Positions 1 to 5,442 of a DNA stretch of 5,823 nt are shown piece after piece. A program made the position numbers and the translations under genes. The notes below the pieces were generated by a model that did no database searches, was not told the origin of the DNA, and was given only the letters and a program-made list of their open reading frames with translations. The DNA comes from JBHWPB01 sp043424675. Its GTDB lineage: Bacteria; Bacillota; Bacilli; Lactobacillales; Carnobacteriaceae_A. The DNA lies in the NCBI GenBank assembly GCA_043424675.1, contig JBHWPB010000012.1, forward strand, positions 1-5,823, given 5' to 3'. Each line of letters starts with the position of its first letter. The stretch's first letter is position 1.

Positions 1-4
1 TATT

Positions 5-10
5 TCCTTT
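5..10 (-). promoter_or_regulatory. Ribosome-binding site for a gene just outside the window
   Basis: Directly after the scpB stop, the minus strand reads TTAAAGGAAATA up to the edge; AAAGGA is a good Shine-Dalgarno match. A start codon would be expected within the next few bases outside. In related genomes the next gene is usually rluB (23S rRNA pseudouridine synthase), but this is inference from gene order. Confidence 0.55.
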
Positions 11-12
11 AA

Positions 13-594
13 TTATTTTAGATCGCTATTGTGGGATGAAGCCTCGAAAGAGTCAAAAAATAAATTCTTTTCCGTTTCACTCTCTTCTTTCACAACCGGT
101 AAATCTTCTATAGATTCTAAACCAAAATAATCCAAGAAATAAGCAGTAGTGGAATAAACGAAAGGCCGTCCTGGAAGATCCAAACGCCCCGATTCTTCTA
201 TCAAGTCATGCAATTGGAGTTTTTGAATAAGATTAGAAGATTGGACGCCGCGAATTTCTTCAATCGCTAATCTTGTGACTGGCTGACGGTAAGCCACGAT
301 TGCAAGGACTTCTAGGGCTTGTTTACTCAGTTTTTGTGAGTCCAAAGCTTGAACATATTCCTTAACTGCTTCTTCATAAAGAGCCTTAGTCACAAGTTTA
401 TAACTCCCTGCTGTGTAGATCAGGTCAATACCGCTGACAGATTGAGTATACTTCTCGTGAAGAACATCTAAAAGAGCTTCTAATTGCTGCTCGTCTATTT
501 CTAAAGTACGAAACAGTTCTTTTTCAGATAATCCTTCTTCTCCCGCAATAAAAAGCAAAGCTTCAAGTGCTGCCGCTTCATTATAATCCTTCAT
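13..594 (-). CDS. scpB: Segregation and condensation protein B (winged-helix KITE subunit)
   Basis: A 193-residue protein that dimerises and binds the middle of ScpA in the Smc condensin. It has the usual two winged-helix domains: the first about residues 6-78, beginning AALEALLFIAGEEGLS, and the second about 88-158. The second holds the family signature LSKQALEVLAIVAYRQPVTR (89-108), then IRGVQSS (114-120), GRLDLPGRPFVYSTT (136-150) and FLDYFGL (153-159). A short acidic, Ser-rich tail (160-193) follows, which is variable in the family. The ATG at 594 overlaps the scpA stop by 4 nt (ATGA), with a GGTGA one base before the start, so translation is probably coupled to scpA. The gene is complete and its length is normal. 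Transcription probably continues into another gene past the window edge. Confidence 0.96.
   Translation of the reverse strand: MKDYNEAAALEALLFIAGEEGLSEKELFRTLEIDEQQLEALLDVLHEKYTQSVSGIDLIYTAGSYKLVTKALYEEAVKEYVQALDSQKLSKQALEVLAIVAYRQPVTRLAIEEIRGVQSSNLIQKLQLHDLIEESGRLDLPGRPFVYSTTAYFLDYFGLESIEDLPVVKEESETEKNLFFDSFEASSHNSDLK
591..594 (-). other. ATGA stop-start overlap of scpA and scpB
   Basis: The TGA of scpA (591-593) and the ATG of scpB (592-594) share two bases. Together with only a very close GGTGA (596-600), this points to translational coupling, which fits two subunits of one complex. Confidence 0.9.
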
Positions 595-1349
595 TTCACC
601 ACATCACTTTTATTTTCATTGATCCAGATCGCTCCATAATTTTCTTCTTGTAAAACGAATATCTGGTTCGTCTTCATCAGTTCTAAAACAGCTAAAAAAA
701 CCGCCACAACTTCTTCTCGAGAATGGTTTTTTATCAACTCCATCATCTCCGTGGGTTCTCGACTGGAAGACTCACTGAGTTCGAATTTAATTTCTTCCAT
801 TTTGTCACTTATCGAAATTTCATCCCGTTCGATCCATGATGTTGGCTGTTCTTGCAGGCGTTCTTTTTTAAGCACTCGAAAAGTTGCTTGTATAATATCC
901 CTCACCGTATAGGCATCATTTTGGAGAGGGATATTCTCTTGATATTTCGATAAATCATGAGCTTCTTTACTGTAAACTTTTTCGCGTTCTCTGCGCTTTT
1001 TGTCCAACAGTATGCTGGCTTCTTTTACAAGTTGATATTCCAGCAGCAATGCCGTCAAATATTCTTTAGACTCTTCGACGCTTTCTTCGTCTGCGTCTAA
1101 TTCTTCAGGATAATTTTTGCGTGGAATCAGCATATTACTTTTTATAGACATCAATGTCGAAGCCATAACTAAAAATTCCCCTGCAATTTCCAAATTGAGT
1201 TCTTGCATTTTCTTAAGATAGTCAATGTATTGAGAAGTCACTTCAGATATAGGGATATCATAGATATCCACTTCTAATTCTTTGATCAGATGAAGCAACA
1301 AATCCAAGGGTCCTTCAAATTCATCAATCTTAACGCTGATATTCGACAT
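591..1349 (-). CDS. scpA: Segregation and condensation protein A (kleisin of SMC complex)
   Basis: A 252-residue kleisin subunit of the bacterial condensin Smc-ScpA-ScpB, which organises and helps segregate chromosomes near the replication origin. The N-terminal domain begins with the family hallmark FEGPLDLLLHLIKELEVDIYDIPI (written here as residues 11-34, key residues Gly13, Pro14, Leu15, Asp16); in the family this part contacts the neck of Smc. A helical stretch with the conserved GEFLVMASTLMSIKS (57-71) follows, then an acidic linker (83-96) and a charged central part that would bind the ScpB dimer. The C-terminal winged helix (about 205-246, REEVVAVFLAVLELMK) would contact the Smc head. 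The start at 1349 has AAGGTGA three bases upstream, overlapping the ribT stop. Its TGA stop overlaps the scpB ATG, as expected for partners made together. Smc itself is not in the window. Confidence 0.96.
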   Translation of the reverse strand: MSNISVKIDEFEGPLDLLLHLIKELEVDIYDIPISEVTSQYIDYLKKMQELNLEIAGEFLVMASTLMSIKSNMLIPRKNYPEELDADEESVEESKEYLTALLLEYQLVKEASILLDKKRREREKVYSKEAHDLSKYQENIPLQNDAYTVRDIIQATFRVLKKERLQEQPTSWIERDEISISDKMEEIKFELSESSSREPTEMMELIKNHSREEVVAVFLAVLELMKTNQIFVLQEENYGAIWINENKSDVVK

Positions 1350-1357
1350 TCTTCACC

Positions 1358-1744
1358 TTACCCCTGGTAATTTGTATTCTGCTTTTCTTGACGGCTTTTT
1401 TGCCAATCTGCGATAACAGGAGTAGTTGCCAAGGTGCCTGTAATAGGTGTATCAGGATAGGCTTCACTCAGAGCTTCCAGCATTTTCAATGAAATCCCTT
1501 CATCTCTATAAGAAGGTGAAAGAGTGAGATAGCGAACGAGCACTACTTTATCCCCTTCTTCCACACCGATCAAACCGATAAATGTATCTGCCTCTTCGTC
1601 TTTCCATAGATAAATTTCTCGATTTTCATTTGCAGCAAAAACATCAAGTTCATCCATCACTTGCTGAGTGGTTTCTATTTCTGGACTATAAGCCAATAAC
1701 CCCATAACTATTTTGCTATGGTCATCTTTTGCTTTTGTTAACAT
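1358..1744 (-). CDS. ribT: RibT-family GNAT acetyltransferase
   Basis: A 128-residue GNAT-fold protein matching RibT, known in Bacillus subtilis as the last gene of the riboflavin operon; its acetyl acceptor is not established. The N-terminus MLTKAKDDHSKIVMGLL aligns with B. subtilis RibT from its first residue as I recall it, supporting the start at 1744 over the ATG at 1750. Visible GNAT features are the beta strands around REIYLWKDEE (42-51) and FIGLIGVEE (55-63), then VVLVRYLTLSPSYRDEGIS (67-85). This last segment is the acetyl-CoA binding motif A, normally R-x-x-G-x-G/A; here it reads Arg80-Asp-Glu-Gly83-Ile-Ser85, so the last glycine is serine. No riboflavin genes are in the window. It lies 33 nt after xerD and 8 nt before scpA, the same ribT-scpA neighbourhood as in Bacillus, which suggests co-expression with scpAB rather than a proven functional tie. 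Confidence 0.85.
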   Translation of the reverse strand: MLTKAKDDHSKIVMGLLAYSPEIETTQQVMDELDVFAANENREIYLWKDEEADTFIGLIGVEEGDKVVLVRYLTLSPSYRDEGISLKMLEALSEAYPDTPITGTLATTPVIADWQKSRQEKQNTNYQG

Positions 1745-1750
1745 GTTCAT

Positions 1751-1755
1751 CCTCC
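1751..1755 (-). promoter_or_regulatory. Shine-Dalgarno site deciding the ribT start
   Basis: GGAGG on the minus strand directly abuts an ATG at 1750 (spacing 0, unusable) and is 6 nt before the next in-frame ATG at 1744 (ideal). It therefore selects 1744 as the ribT start. Confidence 0.8.
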
Positions 1756-1766
1756 ATTAATTGAGA

Positions 1767-1794
1767 ATCATCCACATTTAAGCGCGTGGATGAT
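1767..1794 (-). repeat. Nine-base-pair hairpin across the xerD stop, upstream of ribT
   Basis: Perfect arms ATCATCCAC and GTGGATGAT (9 bp) flank a 10-base loop that contains the xerD TAA stop. The first arm encodes the conserved His-Pro of the XerD C-terminus; the second lies in the noncoding spacer. In the minus-strand transcript the stem ends about 11 nt before the GGAGG of ribT and no U-tract follows, so it is not a classical terminator. It could affect mRNA stability, processing or translation of ribT. Confidence 0.6.
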
Positions 1795-2683
1795 ATTGAT
1801 CGTATACTTCAGATAATCTCTGTTTTGACACATGAGTATAAATCTGAGTAGTTGAAATGTCAGAATGTCCGAGTAATTCTTGGACAATTCTTAGATTAGC
1901 GCCATTCTCTAAAAGATGGGTAGCAAAGGAATGACGTAAAGTATGCGGAGAGACACTTTTGGTAATTCCAGCGTCCACTACCATTTGCTTAATATTCTTC
2001 CACAATCCCTGACGCGACAAGGAATTCCCTTTGTAATTTAGAAAAACATAAGTATTTTTATTCTTTTCATCTTCTAAATAAGGACGGCTGTCATAAAGAT
2101 AGTTTTCCAGCCATTCAATCGCTATCTCGCCAACCGGTATGATACGTTCTTTCCCGCCCTTTCCTTTCGTCTGGATAAATTCCATAGCAAGGTGCAAGTC
2201 ATCTAAAACCAAATTGGCAACCTCAGAAACGCGCAAGCCTGTGGCATACATTACTTCTAAAATCGCTCTGTCTCTCATACCCAGATGAGTTGCGATGTCC
2301 GGAACATCTAAAAGCCGTTCAATTTCACTAGTCGACAAGACTGTCGGCAGCTGTTTTCCTTTTTTGGGAGTTTCTACATATTCCATAGGATCTGTCTCAA
2401 ACAGTTTTTCCTGTTTCAGATACTGGTGAAACTTCCTCAAAGTAGAAACCATACGGTTGATCGAATTAGAAGATTTATCTGCTTCTTTTAACTCATTTAA
2501 AAAGGTTAATATAAAATAACGGTCAATCTCTGACTTATCACTTAATTCTGCTTTTTTGATAAAATCGATATATTGCAAGATATCATACTCGTAACTCTTA
2601 ATTGTGTTAGCAGCAAGCCCTCTTTCTATCTTGAGATAGATTAAATATTCTTCTAGACTCTCGATTAATTCTTTAGCTATCAT
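1778..2683 (-). CDS. xerD: Tyrosine site-specific recombinase XerD
   Basis: A 301-residue tyrosine recombinase. XerD works with XerC at the chromosomal dif site to resolve chromosome dimers before cell division. The N-terminal SAM-like core-binding domain spans about residues 5-95 and the catalytic domain about 112-298. All catalytic residues are present and in register with E. coli XerD at a constant offset of three: Arg151 (ATGLRVSE), Lys175 (TKGKGGKER), His247 and Arg250 (SPHTLRHSFATH), His273 (LLGHSD) and nucleophile Tyr282 (IYTH). The C-terminus YHPRA is also typical of Xer proteins. The ATG at 2683 has AAGGTGA four bases upstream. The XerD rather than XerC call rests on length, the lack of an insertion, and position beside ribT-scpAB, where the Lactobacillales xerD gene is commonly found. 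A housekeeping role is inferred from the core-gene context; there are no phage or integron genes nearby. Confidence 0.92.
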   Translation of the reverse strand: MIAKELIESLEEYLIYLKIERGLAANTIKSYEYDILQYIDFIKKAELSDKSEIDRYFILTFLNELKEADKSSNSINRMVSTLRKFHQYLKQEKLFETDPMEYVETPKKGKQLPTVLSTSEIERLLDVPDIATHLGMRDRAILEVMYATGLRVSEVANLVLDDLHLAMEFIQTKGKGGKERIIPVGEIAIEWLENYLYDSRPYLEDEKNKNTYVFLNYKGNSLSRQGLWKNIKQMVVDAGITKSVSPHTLRHSFATHLLENGANLRIVQELLGHSDISTTQIYTHVSKQRLSEVYDQYHPRA

Positions 2684-2712
2684 TACTTCACCTTCGTTTA
2701 TAGTGAGAAGAG

Positions 2713-3612
2713 TTAATCATTTTCAGCGGCATCTTTCTCATCCTCATACTCATCCCATCTTTTCAATAAATAAGTATACTCTTCATCTTGTTTAACTAAG
2801 TCATATTTCATCAAACGACCGATAGCACGTTTAAATTGCCCCTTACTCATTCCAAAGAAATCTCGAATATCATCTGGATTTGACTTGTTCGTATAAGTCA
2901 TCTTTTGATCAGGGGAGCGTTTTAACACCTCATAAATTGTTCTCGCATCAGATTCGATCATTTCATGAGCTCTGGGGTACAGACTGACATTCACTGTTCC
3001 ATCCTCTTTCACATCAATTATTCTTCCCTTGACGACTTCTCCAAGTCTTGGCTCACGTTCCCTTTCAGAAGGATGAATAAAACCAAGGTAAGAGTCTGTC
3101 GTTAAAATATAAGTTCCTACTATTTTAGGATTATAAACGACTGCTTCAATATCAGCGTTATGTGCCTGTCTAGGCGCTTTTTGACCTCTCTCTTCAAAGC
3201 GTTCGTCTTCAGCTAGTACGCCCCACATCTGTCCTTCTTCATCTACCTCTAATCGAACTAAAAGCTGGTCGCCGCTTTTAGGCCAAAGACTGTGTTCGCT
3301 TGGTAGCTCGTCTAAAGAGACAAGAAGGTCTTTATCAGGAAGACCGATGTCGACAAAAACACCATACTCTCTTTTCACTTCTACAACTGTAGCAAAGCCA
3401 TAGCGATCTAATGAAACATCCGGAATGTCTGTAGCTAATTTATTATTTCCAAATCTGTTTTCATAAGCGAACCCTTCAACCTTATCTCCCATTGCTTTAT
3501 CAATATCACGTTCAGCGATTTCATAGGTCGTTCCTGATTTTTGGGCATAATATTTATTCTCATTGATGTCTGTAATAAAAGCTGTAATTATCTTTCCTAA
3601 ATCTTCATTCAT
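2713..3612 (-). CDS. cvfB: CvfB/YitL-family S1-domain RNA-binding protein
   Basis: A 299-residue protein of the family known as YitL in Bacillus subtilis and CvfB (conserved virulence factor B) in Staphylococcus aureus. Family members have three S1-type OB-fold domains and a C-terminal winged helix and bind RNA; S. aureus CvfB affects virulence gene expression. Here the first S1-like unit is about residues 3-65. The clearest S1 repeat is 70-133 (GFATVVEVKREYGVFVDIG), and the third is about 152-213, ending in the typical DGTVNVSL strand. The winged helix is about 218-285, with a predicted recognition helix near GMSKGQFKRAIGRL. The tail (286-299) is highly acidic. The start at 3612 has GGAGGAG seven bases upstream; extending the frame to 3699 would run back into pyk and add residues unlike the family. 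It lies 55 nt after pyk and 29 nt before xerD. The specific RNA targets and role in this organism are unknown. Confidence 0.9.
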   Translation of the reverse strand: MNEDLGKIITAFITDINENKYYAQKSGTTYEIAERDIDKAMGDKVEGFAYENRFGNNKLATDIPDVSLDRYGFATVVEVKREYGVFVDIGLPDKDLLVSLDELPSEHSLWPKSGDQLLVRLEVDEEGQMWGVLAEDERFEERGQKAPRQAHNADIEAVVYNPKIVGTYILTTDSYLGFIHPSEREREPRLGEVVKGRIIDVKEDGTVNVSLYPRAHEMIESDARTIYEVLKRSPDQKMTYTNKSNPDDIRDFFGMSKGQFKRAIGRLMKYDLVKQDEEYTYLLKRWDEYEDEKDAAEND

Positions 3613-3619
3613 AAATAAA

Positions 3620-3626
3620 CTCCTCC
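3620..3626 (-). promoter_or_regulatory. Strong Shine-Dalgarno site of cvfB
   Basis: GGAGGAG on the minus strand sits 7 nt before the ATG at 3612. It is the best ribosome-binding site in the window and rules out the longer in-frame start at 3699, which lies inside pyk. Confidence 0.85.
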
Positions 3627-3649
3627 GAGCGTAGTGTTCTAAAATATGT

Positions 3650-3679
3650 ATTCTAACATAAATGGCTTTATATTGCCAT
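3650..3679 (-). promoter_or_regulatory. Candidate extended -10 promoter upstream of cvfB
   Basis: Reading the minus strand, TGTTAGAAT (3650-3658) matches an extended -10 element: TGn followed by TAGAAT, five of six to consensus. With an 18-bp spacer the -35 position holds ATGGCA (3674-3679), four of six to TTGACA. The site lies in the longest spacer of the window, just before the CvfB ribosome site, which is where an internal promoter for cvfB and the genes after it would be expected. The -35 overlaps the end of pyk. This is prediction from motif only. Confidence 0.4.
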
Positions 3680-3680
3680 T
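3661..3680 (-). repeat. Short inverted repeat across the pyk stop codon
   Basis: Perfect 6-bp arms AATGGC and GCCATT are separated by 8 bases; the upstream arm encodes the end of Pyk and the stop lies in the loop. As RNA this could form a small hairpin at the end of the pyk message. It is not followed by a run of U (the next bases are TATGTTAG), so it is a poor intrinsic terminator and may only be a weak pause or processing site, or chance. Confidence 0.4.
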
Positions 3681-5425
3681 GTCTCTCCACGGTAGACAAG
3701 TCCTCGTCGTGAGTCTAAAGTGATAAGCTCATCATCTTTTAGTATTTTGGTCGCATTTTCAGCTCGGACAATAACTGGGATGCCCATAGCGATTCCCACC
3801 ACAGCGGCATGGCTAGTCAATCCGCCATGTTCTACAATAATTCCACTTGCCTTCTCTATGGCAGGCAAGTAATTCTTATCCGTCATCGCTGTCACAAGGA
3901 TATTTCCTTCTTCCATGTTATCATTCGCTTCTTGAGCACTTCTTGCCACTGTTGTCTTCGCACTGACAGCATCTTCACCGATGCCCTGGGCTTCTATTAA
4001 TCGTTGGCCGATCATTTGGATTTTCATGAGATTCGTTGTTCCTTTTTCACCTACAGGCACTCCGGCTGTAATAAGAATCAAGTCTCCTTCTCGAGCAAAT
4101 CCATTCTCGATAACAATTTCGGCAGCCAAAGCAAACATCTCGTCCGTAGACGCTGGCACTTCTGCAACGACAGACTCTACTCCCCACTGTAAAGTAAGTG
4201 TTCGGGAAATTTTCTCATCAAAGGTGACAGCTACGATATTCGCATCCGGGCGATATTTCGATATCATACGGGCTGTATAACCAGAATTTGTAGCTGCAAC
4301 GATAGTTTTTATACCTAAATTTTTTGCAGTATAGCCTGTTGCTTGTCCTATGGCATCAGTTGTATTGCTTTGGGAATATTCTGCTAAAGCTTTACTCGCC
4401 TGTTCTCTCTGTGCTTGTTCAGAACGCAAAGCTATTTTACTCATCATCTCTACTGCTTCGACAGGATAATTTCCAGCCGCCGTTTCACCTGACAACATGA
4501 TAGAGTCCGATCCATCATAGATAGCATTCGCGACATCATTGCTTTCCGCTCGTGTAGGTTGCGGATGCTCCTGCATAGATTCCAGCATTTGAGTAGCTGT
4601 AATAACAGGCTTACCTAAAGCATTACATTTTTCAATAAGCTGTTTTTGAACGATTGGAACTTCTTCAATCGGTATTTCAACTCCTAGGTCTCCTCGTCCA
4701 ACCATAATGCCGTCCGAGACGGATAATATCTCATCAATATTATCCACCCCTTCTTGGTTTTCAATCTTCGGAATAATCTGAACATATTCTCTGTCATATT
4801 GATCTAAAATCTCTCTTATTTCTAAAACATTATCAGAGTTCCTGACAAAACTAGGAGCGATAAAATCGACATTTTGTTCTAGGCCAAATATGATATCTTT
4901 TTGATCTTTTTCTGTGAGTGCAGGAAGATTGATTTTAACACCTGGAACATGCACGCCTTTGTTGCTCTTCAATATCCCGCCGTGGATAACTTGGGTAACG
5001 ATATTATTATTTTCTTTATCAATTTCTGTGACTTGCAAGGACATTAAACCATCATCGAGTAATATTTTGTCTCCAGGTTCCACTTCATCGATCAGCTGCG
5101 AATAGGTCAGCGAAATCTTTTCAGAAGTTCCGATGACCTCGTCAAGGCTTACGATGAGGGTATCGTTCTTTTTAATTTCAATAGCGTTATCTTCCATGGC
5201 GTGTGTGCGAATTTCTGGTCCCTTCGTGTCCAACATCAAGCCTACAGTAGCCTCTGCAATCCGTGCTGCTTCGCGAATATTTTTAATCCTCTGCTTGTGT
5301 TCCTCGTGAGTGCCATGAGAAAAATTCAAACGAGCAACATTCATCCCCGCTTCAACCATTTTAACCAATGTTTCGACACTTTCACTTGCTGGACCAATCG
5401 TACATACGATTTTAGTTTTTTTCAT
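3668..5425 (-). CDS. pyk: Pyruvate kinase with C-terminal PEP-utiliser-type phosphohistidine domain
   Basis: Transfers phosphate from phosphoenolpyruvate to ADP, giving pyruvate and ATP, the last step of glycolysis. With the start at 5425 it is 585 residues, the length of the Bacillus/Geobacillus enzymes. Visible are ARLNFSHG (31-38), DTKGPEIRT (66-74), the active-site signature around IIPKIENQEG with Lys220 and Glu222, GRGDLG with Asp246 (metal ligand), TATQMLESM (276-284) and PTRAES (290-295). The B domain is roughly 70-168 and the C domain roughly 345-475, with TNSGYTA (379-385) at the effector phosphate loop. Glu71 in GPEIRT is the residue type associated with K+-dependent pyruvate kinases. 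Residues about 480-585 form the extra C-terminal domain, containing GGLTSHAAVVG with His539 at the place of the phosphorylated histidine of PPDK and Enzyme I. An in-frame ATG at 5446 would add seven residues (MKKECVI) but lacks a ribosome site; 5425 has AAGGAA nine bases upstream and gives the family N-terminus MKKTKIVCTIGP. Confidence 0.97.
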   Translation of the reverse strand: MKKTKIVCTIGPASESVETLVKMVEAGMNVARLNFSHGTHEEHKQRIKNIREAARIAEATVGLMLDTKGPEIRTHAMEDNAIEIKKNDTLIVSLDEVIGTSEKISLTYSQLIDEVEPGDKILLDDGLMSLQVTEIDKENNNIVTQVIHGGILKSNKGVHVPGVKINLPALTEKDQKDIIFGLEQNVDFIAPSFVRNSDNVLEIREILDQYDREYVQIIPKIENQEGVDNIDEILSVSDGIMVGRGDLGVEIPIEEVPIVQKQLIEKCNALGKPVITATQMLESMQEHPQPTRAESNDVANAIYDGSDSIMLSGETAAGNYPVEAVEMMSKIALRSEQAQREQASKALAEYSQSNTTDAIGQATGYTAKNLGIKTIVAATNSGYTARMISKYRPDANIVAVTFDEKISRTLTLQWGVESVVAEVPASTDEMFALAAEIVIENGFAREGDLILITAGVPVGEKGTTNLMKIQMIGQRLIEAQGIGEDAVSAKTTVARSAQEANDNMEEGNILVTAMTDKNYLPAIEKASGIIVEHGGLTSHAAVVGIAMGIPVIVRAENATKILKDDELITLDSRRGLVYRGETMAI

Positions 5426-5434
5426 TATCACACA

Positions 5435-5440
5435 TTCCTT
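5435..5440 (-). promoter_or_regulatory. Ribosome-binding site deciding the pyk start
   Basis: AAGGAA on the minus strand (AAAAAGGAA if extended) lies 9 nt before the ATG at 5425 and inside the would-be codons of the longer start at 5446. No purine-rich site precedes 5446, so the shorter reading is favoured. Confidence 0.75.
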
Positions 5441-5442
5441 TT

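Noticed and set aside
580..585. Perfect TATAAT on the minus strand at the start of scpB
   Set aside because: It encodes part of Asp-Tyr-Asn at the N-terminus and no recognisable -35 lies 16-18 bp upstream; in AT-rich DNA this is expected by chance.
1778..2683. xerD as an integrase marking a mobile element or integron
   Set aside because: Length and catalytic residues match housekeeping XerD, neighbours are core genes, and no attachment-site repeats, tRNA or phage genes are seen. No dif-like site was recognised in the window.
2684..2712. TATAAA in the cvfB-xerD spacer as a xerD promoter
   Set aside because: There is no TGn extension and the -35 position matches only three of six bases; the short spacer and same direction fit co-transcription.
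3613..3699. N-terminal extension of cvfB to an ATG at 3699
   Set aside because: It overlaps pyk by 32 bases, has no ribosome site, and is unlike the family; the ATG at 3612 has GGAGGAG seven bases upstream.
3809..4280. Plus-strand open frames of 62-99 residues opposite the 3' half of pyk
   Set aside because: They lie wholly antisense to a strongly conserved pyk frame, overlap each other in different frames, resemble no family I know and lack convincing ribosome sites.
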